Assembly: GCA_036874045.1 (NCBI GenBank) | Contig: JAZBRI010000003.1 | Location: 694,501 to 758,500 of the forward strand | Length of the DNA: 64,000 bases | Source: Cymodocea nodosa | Taxonomy: Eukaryota; Streptophyta; Magnoliopsida; Alismatales; Cymodoceaceae | Direction: 5' to 3' | Shown: positions 13,257 to 24,499 of the stretch, in pieces | Position numbering within the stretch: position 1 is the first letter of the stretch | Layout: every line of letters starts with the position of its first letter | Notes under the pieces: generated by a model | Databases searched by the model: none | What the model saw: only the letters and a program-made list of their open reading frames with translations | Told to the model about the DNA's origin: nothing | Made by a program: the position numbers and the translations under genes

Positions 13257-13883
13257 CTTAAAGGATATAAATTTTATTAAATTAAAATTTTAACGCATAA
13301 TTTTGTATTATGTCTTACATAAATTGATTACATCGTTAAATTTAAATTTATTTATAAAATGAAAAACATATCTACAACATAGTCTATGATAATGACCCAG
13401 AAGACCGAAGAAATGTACTTGTGATGATACGAGAAGTTCACATCATTAGTTTCGTACTTGCGGTTTGAACATTTCTTTAACATTTCGAAGATGTGTTTTT
13501 TATGTTCGGCCCTCGCATTTCAAGTTGACGGCAGCTAATTATGTAAAGTACGTGTAGAAAAGCATTTTTCATCCTTACTTCGATATTGTTTTTTGTATAC
13601 CTAAAAAATTACCTTTCAATAAATCGTTTTCTCTAAAGAATTGCGTTCTTGGTGGTAATCGGCTTTTCTTTACCGTGTTGGAGACTGATAAGTCCCAGGA
13701 AGTCTCCTTCGGTAATGTAATTTAATTGCATCGTACAGTTAAATTTTAGTGTACCTGGTAATTAAAACATAAACTAATTATGAGTTTTATAAATAATTAA
13801 TTTTATTATTTTTCGAAAGTAACTGCAAATTTATTTTTTATCTAATTTCAAGTGACTCATGCGTGACAAATTATTCACAGTTA

Positions 13884-13914
<31 letters not shown>

Positions 13915-14663
13915 CATAATCGGTGTTATCAAAAACAACGTTACAAATATCGCATGTACAATCATTTGTTCAGAATCATGTATTTTATAATTAATGCAAC
14001 TAGTATGGTAATAATTTAGAATCTGGAGGAGTCTTACCGAGGGAATCGTATTGTTAAATCTTAAATTAAAATAATCATATATAAATTTTGGTTGGAATTT
14101 CTATAAAATACAACATTTGTTAGTAATGCCTATTATTTTCGATCCCCGGCTTGGCCACTGATTTTGTAGACGTATCTCAATCCAATATACCCTCGTTCTA
14201 CTTTGACTGGATATATATATTAATTAGCGTGTCCTGCCCGGTCACGAGTTAGATTTCTAATCTTACAAGGTAAATACAATAACACATGTAAGCACAGAGT
14301 AAGAAATCTCCGATAGGAGAAAATACGTTCTTGATTTCTAACTCACGACTTTAAGCCATGGTCTTTGATAGATACTACAATTTAGGGTTTACGATTGTAA
14401 GAGTGATGGTTTTTTATTTCTTTTTTTTTTGGATCAAATGATTTCAAATATATGAGATGTGTGTGTTTTGATCATATATAATGTAGTACAGTGACGTAGT
14501 GTCAAAACCCTATCATGATCATCTCTCGAGGGTAGGTAGATGACATAGAAACAAAAGAATTTAACATTCCTTGGTTCCTTGGCTTCCCGAGTCTTAATGC
14601 CTCCGGTCGCATTAAAAGAGAAAGGGTGGAGCCATTGAATGCGCAGCAGTGGCTTGACCCCAT

Positions 14664-14697
14664 CACTTCACTTCACTTCACTTCACTTCACTTCACT
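14664..14697. repeat. CTTCA pentanucleotide microsatellite
   Basis: About seven uninterrupted CTTCA units are read directly from the sequence. Confidence 0.9.
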
Positions 14698-15098
14698 CCC
14701 TGCGGGATTGCAGCAGGACTGGTTAAAATTATACGGATGGATGCGGGTGTGGGTGGACCGCAACAGTGCCTGCATCACGGGAAAGTGGTGGAAAGGAGGT
14801 CGACTGTTCCACCTCGTGGCTGATCAGGCTGTGGAATCTGAACCCAAGTCTCAGAAAAAGAGCAGTACAGTACAGCGCAGTGGTGAGATAGGGAGATTAA
14901 AAGTGTGAGTGCATTGGAAACTTAGAGGGTTTTGTATGGATCACCGCGCTCCCCCCCCTATTTGAGGGAGATGATGAGTAGAGAGAGGGAGAGCATAGCA
15001 TGTATGCGTGTGTTAGAGAATCACGCAGATGTGAAAATCTTCTCCGAAGTTGTGAATTCTCTCGTGCTGTCTGTGGAGGTGGGCCGCCGTGCCGTGCT

Positions 15099-15138
<40 letters not shown>

Positions 15139-15379
15139 GGAAAGAAAGAAACCAGCATTCAATGACACTGCTTGTTATTAAGTAGAAATTGCTGGTACCA
15201 AGGTTTTAGCTTGATTACAGGCTTGAATCTTAAACGATGCAAATAACAGGTATGACCAAAGAAACAACAAACATGTATGCATACCATACCATACCATTCC
15301 ATCACCATAGTTTTGACAGCAGGGCTCAGGAGGAGGAGGGAAGAAGAAGATAAGATGTGTAGGTTTTCGACGAGGAGGA

Positions 15380-15400
15380 GGGGGGGGGGGGGGGGGGGGG
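15380..15400 (+). repeat. Homopolymer run of 21 G
   Basis: Twenty-one consecutive G on the plus strand follow GAGGAGGAG. It could form a G-quadruplex, and its length in the assembly may not be accurate. Confidence 0.85.
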
Positions 15401-16879
15401 CAAGCAACAGTCCAGGTGGGTCTGGTGGGGATACTTGCCTACTTAACTCCTGCCTCCGCCGGACTGGAACACATCACTACTGTGCTTGCAGTTTGTTCCT
15501 GTACTTGGTTGATGAGAAATGTAAATAAATATGTGCAATACTCGGTAGGAGAGAAGCCAAACCAAATCAAGCAATCCATTGCATGCAGCTGGACATGCAA
15601 CATCAGTAATATCTATCGTTTTTATCGGTACTTAGTTTTTATCAATATAGATTAGGTATTAATTTATAAATAAATAAATAAATAAAGCAACAGTATCTAC
15701 TTATTCGTAAATTCGGGTATCATCCAGTTCAATAATTCATGAAGGGGAAAAAGAAAAAGATGTGGTCTGCCATGGGGCCTTTGCCACATGCATGCATGTA
15801 TCATCACCTAACTAACTATCTACTGGTACTGGCATGGGTGGGGTGCCGAACAGCCTTGCCTGCCTGTGATTTTTATTATCAATAAAACTATAATTTTTTC
15901 TTTTTAAAGACGCATTTAAACCATAATTTCACATATTATAATATATCATATTTGATGATTGAGAGAGAAGGGAGGGAAGGGTGGTTGGTGAAATGGTAAA
16001 TGACCTGGATATGTGAGACATCTGAGGGAGGTGGCCGGGGTTGCCACCGTCAACAAGCACATGGTGACAGGGAGACGAGGTGCTTGTGAAAATGTCACAG
16101 ACAAGCCACCTGGGATTCTACCCTAACTCCCGTACTCACGTACCACTTCCATGTGGATGTGTGTGTACACTCATCACAAGGTTTTTTCTTTTCTTTTTAT
16201 AATTAAGAATGATACAAAAAAACAGATGAAAAAGACAAATTTACTCGATCGATTATATTATAACCATAACCTCTCGTATTAAACAGATTTAATTTAGATC
16301 CTGATTATTTATAGTGTATGATGTTATAAGCGATCATCCTGATAATTTAAATGAAACCCGGCAATAAAGAGGAATTCAAACTCAGAAAAAGGTCACAGCC
16401 CATTCTTTCCTATGCAGCCTTTTCATTTTCCAGCAATCATTCTTGTTTGGTTTGGAATCTAATATTTCTTTTGAGCGATACACGAAAGATCGATCATGTT
16501 ATCGTGTTCTGGACTATGCTAAATTTTTCCTGGGAAAGCATGATATTGATAATATTCATGTCTAAATTTATGGTATTTTTTAGGTGACTTCGCTGTTACA
16601 GGAAGAGAGCAGGAGTCAAACGTCGATTGTCGCTTTAAGGTATGGCTTGGACATAATTTTGGGAAGAGAAAATTTTGAATAATCAGGACTCTGCGCTGAT
16701 TTTAAGATAATAATAATAAAATATGTAAAATTCGATTTAAAATATTTATTAATTTTGTTTCGATTTTATGCTAAAAGACTTTTTTGATTCTATGATTTTT
16801 AAAAAATAGACTATAAAAATTTTATCATGTCAGATAATAATTTTTTAATTTTATCTAGAATAATAATTTTCCCAAAATC

Positions 16880-17490
16880 AATGTCAAACGCACCTGTGGA
16901 AGAAGAGGGACATGGTTTGCTTCCCAAACCTTGCGCTGGTTCCCTTCCCCAGGCGGTGGGCCAGCATGGACGCCGCCTCTTCGCCGGCACCGTCGACTGA
17001 CAGGCCTCCTCGACGCTTCGACGCTCCTCCTCAGGTCCGACTTGTTGCGCCGACCAGCACGATGAAGACGTTGGGGTCGGCGTGGTCCCTGAGCTCGGGC
17101 AGCCACCTCTAGAAGTTCTCGTACGTCTGCTTCTTAGTTATGTCGTCGACCGCAAGTACTCTCCAACGGCACCCCGGCCGGTACTACGTAGGCGGTGGTT
17201 ATCGCCCGGTAGGTACTTCTCCCGGTCAGCGGTGTCCCACATCTTCACCTTGATGGTGTTGCCGTCCACCTGCACCACTCGTTAATTGTTTGAAGATCAC
17301 GAGTCGTCGTTGTTGATGGATAGAGGAGGCCAGGAGGGTCCTGGTGGCGAACTCGACGCCGATGGTGGGTGGACTTGGACTCCAGGGCGCAGAACTCGGT
17401 CCCGGTGAACCTGGCTGGCGATCGAGTACGTCGGATTTTGAAGACCTTGAAGAGGAGGAAGTCGTACTCGCTATCCAACACGTAGGACAT
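16880..17490 (-). pseudogene. RAB11/RABA-type small GTPase pseudogene
   Basis: On the minus strand the frame opens MSYVLDSEYDFLLFKV at 17490, the conserved start of plant RABA (RAB11) GTPases. FTGTEFCALESKST follows, then in another frame TIGVEFATRTL, VDGNTIKVKMWDTAD (17271-17226) and REKYRAIT-like text. Further on come TKKQTYENF, RWLPELRDHADPNVFIVLVG (about 17130-17060) and NKSDLRRS. The GDSGVGKSNLL P-loop expected between FKV and the RFT-EFC segment is missing, so nucleotide binding is lost. Several frame changes and an in-frame stop break the rest. About 60 bases ending TGCAG interrupt the reading between ATRTL and VDGNT, where I recall RABA genes having an intron. This favours a duplicated gene copy over a processed transcript. 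Downstream of NKSDLRRS the match fades. Confidence 0.85.
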
Positions 17491-17829
17491 GCGCCACGAT
17501 CATCGATCGATCGACGGTCGCCGGACGCCGACTTGATTACTCTAAACGACGAGGAGGCGATAGTGATCAGTCTCTTCCTTTCCATGGGAACTAGTGGTTG
17601 GATATGGAAGGAGAGCAGAAATGAAGGTGAGATTAACTGCTCAGTTTGCTTTTGACGGCTTCTTTCTTGCCTTTTAGGTCCAATAGTCCGTAGACTCAAT
17701 GGACTGGGCCGTCGTGGGGGTCCAGCAAAGGATAAGGTTGCCATCTGCCTTGGACCAGGCTGGCCTTGTCTATTGGATGTGGTTGGGTTAAAATATCTAA
17801 TGCCGTACAATTGAAATTGGTTTGACACA

Positions 17830-18624
17830 CATGAATGATTGATTGATTATCTCTAAAATGTTTCAAGAATATTTGCACTGGGAATTAAAAAAACCATCAA
17901 CTCTATTGATGTTTGTGCTGATCCATTCACATTCACATTCACATTCTTCCTGTGAATCTTATCCTGTCAACAACTTGCTGTGTTCTTCCATTACCGTAAA
18001 TCCTGCAAATTAATTAAAGCAAGGAACCGGTGGAATGGAGAGTTGTTCTTCCATATCTTGCTTTGTTCTTTGAATGCACCGTGATGGTTGTTTAACCGAT
18101 CATAAATAAACAAGGATATTTAGTAGTACTTTCTGAAGAAGTTTTAAACTTGAATAAGATAAAATGACCATCACTGCGGAAAGCAAAAGAAGATGGTAAG
18201 AAGAAGGTGGTACTTATCCTGAGCATATCATACATATCCAAAGTTTTCTGATGCTGCACTGCAAGGTGGCCTTGGGGATGATGCATGATGTCAGTCCAGT
18301 CCATTCTTATCTTCTGTGTGGGACATGCCCTCCCTCCATCACATGCAGATGCAGATGCAGATGGCAGCCAGGCTTCCCTTCCTGTTTGACTGGAAGGTGG
18401 CAATGCCATCCTTTCTTCAATATTGTGGATAGGATTGCGCCGACTGCTGTGCTTAATTTCTCTTGTCAGGTCTCCGGTGCATGGATAGATTAAATGATCC
18501 CTGTCAGACCCGGCAGCAGGTGAAGAAGAGACCAGATCAGTCGGGTGTTTCGGTGAATGCCTTTGCCATTGACTCTTCCGTTGTTGTTAGAACGATCGTG
18601 GAAAGGAAGAAAGAATGTTAACAC

Positions 18625-18690
<66 letters not shown>

Positions 18691-21600
18691 AATAATAATA
18701 ATAATAATTATTATTATTATTATTATTATTTGTTGATAAATTAATTACTTAATTAATTAATTATTAAAAATACTTTTTAATAATTAATAAATAAATTTCA
18801 TAATTTATATCTCCTTTTTAAAGAATGTCTCATATATATTATGTATAATATAATATAATGTACATTAAAAGATATGTTAAGTATAATTTTCATTCTTCAT
18901 GGAAAATGATTACAAAAATGTGTCGTTGTATAACTTATATAGGAATATACATATAATATATCTCTTGTTCTGAATATATTTTATATATTTTTATGTATGA
19001 AACCAATTATCTTATATATGTAAACAATTTACACTTTTGTTTAGGAGTATTTAATAAAATATATTCATATATTTTTTTTTATATCTTCATTTTTAAGATT
19101 TCATATTTTATTTTAAACACATCTATTTTGTATTTAAAATATTTTAATTCTGATTTATTGAATATTTATATTTTTATATTGAAGATATTTAATTTTATAT
19201 ATTTTTAATATATTCCCCTTAAGATACTAATATTTTATATCTAAAATAGTTTGATTTTATATTTATTTTACTTATATAACTCTAATCCATCGTTAGATCA
19301 AGTGCATACAAACGTATAATATAAAATATACGTTAAGTCATAAATTTATGAGTTTTTTTTAACTTTGGCTGAATAACTTTGTGAATTTTTATGATAACTC
19401 AACGACTTTTTCATGTGAGGAATTTAAGTTTCTACATGACCTTCATTTTTTTTCATTTGGCACATATGACCAAAATTTTATATATATATATTTTTTTTTT
19501 AATGATAAATATATTAAAAATGTCACCTAACATATGTAGAATAATTTTATCATTCTTTATATCTAAGATATTTAATTATATATTGTTTATATTTAAATAC
19601 TAGTATTTCGTATCTAAAATATTTTTGGTTTTACTTCTTAAATTTTACATATTCTATATCTAAGATGTTGAATAGACCTTACGATTGTACTTGTTTAGAT
19701 AAAGCTAACAAAATATTTTTTATAAATATATTTTAAAATTTTTGATTGAATTGTAGACAAGTTACGGTTTAACTAACTCTTCCTTTCTCTCTCTCTCTCT
19801 TTTTTAATAAACATATTTTAAAACTTTGGTTGAACTAATTAATATCTTCGATCCTACCAAAATAAATGTATATTTCATTATATATGAATTCCTTCATTTC
19901 GATTGGACCAAAAATCGGTATCGGCTCTATATATATATTTTATTCAATGAATGCATTTAAATATTACTCGACAATTGCAAAGTCAGATGACACTAATCCG
20001 ACATTTGATTTGTTCCCTTTCTTTTTTTTCTTTTAATTTTTGTATGTCACGTAAAGTTTTTACGTACTTAATAGATAACTCAAATTTTTTTTATCGAAAA
20101 CTCACAGATAACTTAACCGTTTTTTGATCAAAAAATTATGATATATTTTGCGAAATACGTCCTTCGGTTGGACCATTTTTGTTTTGTTTTGTTCAACTAA
20201 AGTCTGAACATATATATATATATATATAATATTATTTATCAAAAATTTTATAATATGTGGAAAATATTTTTCCCTTTTTTTATACACATTTATTGTGCAT
20301 TTATGTTGAACATTACTTGATACTTTTTATTTGGGTGACCTTCTTTGCTATTTATAAATACACACACACACACATATATATATATATTTATATTTTAGCG
20401 CATACATTTTTGTTGATTTACGTCAAATTTTACATAACATCTTATAAATGATTGTTATAAATATACATTTAAGTGATTGCTATTACTTAAATGTTATCAT
20501 GACATTCATCTTTTTTTTTCGTAATTGGATACCAGAAGAAAATAACTTCACCAATATATCTACCTTTTCATGATTTTTGGAAGCAATAAAAGTATTAGTA
20601 TCATTATATCTCCCGATTGTTGTTGTTGATTTCGCACTTCACCTCAACCTTATATTCCGAGGGAATCCATGTTAAGAGATCATATCAACACCACTTTAAC
20701 ATCACATTTCACCAATACATGATGATCTTATATTAAAATAGCTTAAGATATTTTCGTATTTCTCTAGTCGCAAGTACCATCTTACGACTATAAAACTTTT
20801 TTTTAGAAAAAAAAAATAAAATAATAATAATAATAATAATCCTGCTAACGGACCGGCGGTGGTGCCTGTCGTATTTGACCCGCAATACCAACACTCGTTC
20901 TTCGTTTCCAGCCGACCGTGGCAATTATTTATAAATTCGAACTTTACTTTTGTTTCCTTCTATCGAACTTTAAATAATACGCAAATCCCTTCCATCGTTA
21001 TCCCGTTGCCCACCGCACTGTCCGGGTGCGCGATCCAAAATTCAAGAATCTTCGGGAAAAGCATCTCAGAAGTTGTTGGATAAAAATCGAGAGGGGGTAA
21101 ATATATATATTCGAAAGTAAGATGCTTGACTAATGTAATATATGTGTACATATGATAGGCAACAAATATTTTGGAGCATCTGATCCACCGGCCAGATTTC
21201 GGGAAAGATTTTCTTTTTTTAATCCAAGTAAGGTATATAAAAAATACGAACTTTGGCTGTGCCAATCACAATCGGGGAGAAAGAGTTACAAGGTTTCAGA
21301 TGAAAAAGAGAGAAAAAAAAGAAAAAAAGAAATACCAAATCATAATCCAACTATAAAGCCATTAAAAGAAAGAAAGAAAAGGAAATCATTTGTACATGTA
21401 ACGAAGAGATAGGAATTTAAAATGAAAATTTAATTACTAAAATATCAATATCGACAAATTTTAATATCAACATCAAATACAAATATTATGTACTAATGTT
21501 AATAAAAATGCACGAATTACAAATGCATAAACTATCGATATTAAATTTGCTATTTATTATAAGTTCCTCAATTGAAGAATCACGCATACATTTCATCATC

Positions 21601-22400
21601 TTATCTCATTTCTGCCTGATTTAAAACCACTGATGTTTAATAAACACGTTTTTAGGCTTATTCAAGTAATCAATATTTTTTATCTTTTCCCGGGTGTACT
21701 TCATTGACTTAAATTTAAGTGCAAGTTCAAACTTACGATTTTATAAGTTTTTTTTTTATAATACAACTGAGAATATATTAAAAACGTAGAAACCTCAAAT
21801 AATGCAGTTACGACAAGGGAGAGCATACGGTTTAGAACTTTTGATGATTTACAGTTTTCCGATAAACAACTGAAATTTTGTATAAAAAAATTATGGTTAC
21901 AACAACTTATCGCTAGCAATTTATCAGATACAATTTAAAAATTTATTTAAACTATGAAAAGAAATAATTACGCCATGCATGAGTTACATATATAGAGTAA
22001 CGTTTGTTTAGTTGAGTAATGTTTTTTTGTTTGTTTGTATATTTACAAATTTATGCTTTTGAAGTTAGTTATTATTTTTTGAAGTGTAAATTGATTAATA
22101 TTTGACTAGTTGTTTATTGTTTACGATATTATTTTATTTTCGTTATTTGCTAACTTTGTTAAATTAAATAATATCGTATCAGTTTATGTTTTGAATTAAA
22201 GCAAAAATATTAAATAATATAATTTTATCTATTTTAAAAATAAATTAATTTTTCTTAATATATTATAAATAAAAATAATAATAATAATAATAATTTCACT
22301 TGAACAGTTGACGGCAGAACTGAATAACATCAACTTCACTTCAAAATTAAAATACAGAAATAAACTACGTGGAGATGTAATAACCGGGCGTACCCATAAT
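17830..22400. other. AT-rich intergenic region, no gene recognised
   Basis: From about 18.6 kb the sequence becomes extremely AT-rich. It contains a T56 run followed by AAT/ATT triplets, several units of a diverged repeat with the core TATCTAAAATA(T/G)TTT between 19.0 and 19.7 kb, and (TA)n tracts. The segment 18230-18480 has ordinary base composition but no recognisable frame. Open frames here are short and made of F, I, Y and K codons, as expected by chance in AT-rich DNA. Confidence 0.5.
18628..18730. repeat. T56 homopolymer followed by AAT/ATT triplet inverted array
   Basis: Fifty-six consecutive T are followed by about nine A, then AAT units running directly into ATT units, which can pair as a hairpin. 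A long T-run on the plus strand can mark the poly(A) tail of a retroposed copy on the minus strand. No recognisable body follows, so this is only a possibility. Confidence 0.8.
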
Positions 22401-22622
22401 ATGTCTTTTTAATCTTGCTAGAGAGAGAGAGAGAGAGAGAGAGAGAGTGTGTAGGTGGGTGGGTGGAAGTGATTTAAATGGAGGCACATGGGAAGAGCGG
22501 CAAGCAAGGTGTGGACTGGAGGAAGAAGAAGACGAGAAGGAACTAAAGCATTAGCTCTCTCTGCTCTGCTTCACCACTCTCTTCTTGTTTCACTTCCTCC
22601 CCTCCTCTGATCTAGTACAGAA

Positions 22623-23675
22623 ATGGAAAGGAAGGAAGGAAAGGGCTGTTCACCACCACCATCTACTCCTACTGCCTGTGGTGGTTCTGATTTCCATGGG
22701 AAGGTGAAGGGTTCCTCTTCTTCTTCGTCGTCGTCTTCTGGGCTTTTCAACTCCGTCTTCCCACGTCCTTTATCGGTACACTCCTGTGTTGTTCTTGGGT
22801 TTCTGTTGTCTTTGATGTTTCGAAGGGGGCTTTCGGTGGAATTTCTGAGACATCTTCTTCCGTGCATGCATGTTCATGGTTCCAGACGGAGAGGAACGGT
22901 TCTTCTCATTCTGACATTTTTGGGCCGCCAAGGAAGCAAGGGTGTGCCGATCAAGCTTGGATCAATGGCCGTAGAACAAACGAAGGTATGCGGATGGATA
23001 AGCTCTCTCTTTTTCTTTTCTCTCGTATGGTGTAGATAGACTTATTTATGCATTGTTACTACTTCTTGGCTCTCTCTTTTTTCGTCTACAACGATGAAAA
23101 AGTTCGTGTACCGTTTGTAATATATGAGGTCTTTGTCAGATTTTAATTCCTTCTGTTTGCTAAAAGTTATGCATATAAAGTCCCACATAAGTCTCTGTTC
23201 GGCTAATTGCATGGGCCCATGGGCTGCTATGTTTTGTCCCAAGGCAACACAAGCAAGGGAAACAAAGAAACGACTGCAGCTTACCAGGGTGAAAGGTCTG
23301 ACCCTTGCTCTCTGAGCGACTCCTTGCTCTATGGGGGGCAGGATATCTATGCGGGTCCTCCAAATTCCAACTCCTCAGGCACTTCATATAACGTGAGCTC
23401 CTTGTTGTCAACTTCTTTAATTACCGGTTGATTATATCGCACACCATCTAGATTTTTTGGCCTAATCATCTTTCCTTTGATGATGTTTATTAGTACGCCA
23501 AGGATGGGCAAGATTACTCAGACAATGGTTCAGATCTTGCTTCCAGAGGAAATTGGTGGCAAGGTATTTGTATGAATGAATCAATGAATACAAGCCCAAA
23601 CCCCACAAAACAAGAAAAAGAAAAAAAGTGCTCATCTTAAAAAATATCTGTTTTGCAGGATCACTTTATTATTGA
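22623..23675 (+). CDS. Small plant-specific protein with C-terminal GNWWQGSLYY, function unknown
   Basis: Five coding exons (22623-22775, 22886-22985, 23244-23392, 23494-23563, 23659-23675) give 162 residues, with GT-AG at every border and phases that agree. The order of features is a Ser-rich N-terminal third ending GLFNSVFPRPLS, then SDIFGPPRKQGCADQAW near residues 60-77. CSLSDSLLYGGQDIYAGPP follows near 100-125, and the chain ends RGNWWQGSLYY. From memory this order (GLF-FPPP, NQAWN, C-L-SSLYYGGQ, NWWQGSLYY) defines a small plant family with no known biochemical role. No signal peptide or membrane segment is visible. The last coding exon holds only 17 coding bases. A 3' untranslated exon is likely after an intron that starts near 23717. 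A (GA)n tract at about 22422-22447 lies in the probable leader or promoter. Confidence 0.87.
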
Positions 23676-24209
23676 AGTGTTCTGGTTGTGGGAAGTGCAT
23701 TCTCTAATCCAAGAAGGTAACTCATGCGCAGATTTCAATATGCTTCTCATCTGCATTATCTAGTTAGTAGAGCTTGTCGAATCTCTTACGCATCTAATCT
23801 TCGTTACCCATCACTTCTTTTGTATCATGTCTAGACTCTAAGCTTAGAATCCTCAGCCAAAGATTGGAAAAAAGATATGTGGACTTGTGAAAGAAATAGC
23901 AGATTCAATACTTGATGTCAATTCAAAAAAAACCAAAGCATGTATAAAGCTCAATAATGCGCTGCAGACATCTCATGTTCCATCGTAGACCATCATAGTT
24001 TCTACATCCTCAAGGAAAACAAAACAGGCGCTCAAAGTTATTTTCCATTTTCCACCATGCAATGCATGTGTAAAGAGAAACCATCTGAACAGACCCTTCA
24101 AAAAACTAGGATTATCAAAGAAAAACCTGACTGTGATAAGTGCTGCTTTTAATTTATTTCCACACAAGGGCATGGCTAATCTTTCTTCTTTCTGTAATTT
24201 TGGCAGGTG

Positions 24210-24420
24210 CTTTGCAGAGTCTTTGATCGGTAACCAGTAGTATATGCTTATGGTTTGTGGATGGCTGGTCTACCCTAATGCAGTGTAGTGTGAATGTCAA
24301 TGTATAGAAGTCCCGGTGGCTGTGCTGGATGTCTCTAATGTTGTTGTTTCCTTGCTATGTCCAGACCTCCTGCCCCATTGTACTATAGTGTAGGGAGCAT
24401 GAGAGGAATACTTTATCTCT
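24210..24420 (+). other. Probable distal 3' untranslated exon of the preceding gene
   Basis: A possible acceptor (GGCAG near 24207) opens a non-coding stretch of ordinary composition before the AT-rich desert. With a donor-like GGTAAC near 23716 this suggests an intron in the 3' untranslated region. No coding frame continues here. Confidence 0.35.
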
Positions 24421-24459
24421 CTATGTATCTATCTTAGTTCTAGTTTATCTCACCCTCTG

Positions 24460-24463
<4 letters not shown>

Positions 24464-24493
<30 letters not shown>
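24464..24493. repeat. (TA)n microsatellite
   Basis: About 15 TA units are read directly, just beyond the likely end of the 22.6-kb gene. Confidence 0.9.
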
Positions 24494-24496
<3 letters not shown>

Positions 24497-24499
24497 CTG

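Larger units (their letters stand above)
13257..16850. other. Intergenic region with microsatellites, no recognisable gene
   Basis: Landmarks are a T26 tract (13889-13914), a CTTCA pentanucleotide array (14664-14697), (CT)n at about 15103-15136, and a G21 run (15380-15400). The part from about 14580 to 15560 is less AT-rich than its surroundings and holds short open frames made by repeats. No protein family, tRNA or familiar microRNA sequence was recognised. Confidence 0.5.

Noticed and set aside
18230-18480. Possible microRNA precursor
   Set aside because: Composition differs from the surroundings, but no familiar mature microRNA and no long stem could be read.
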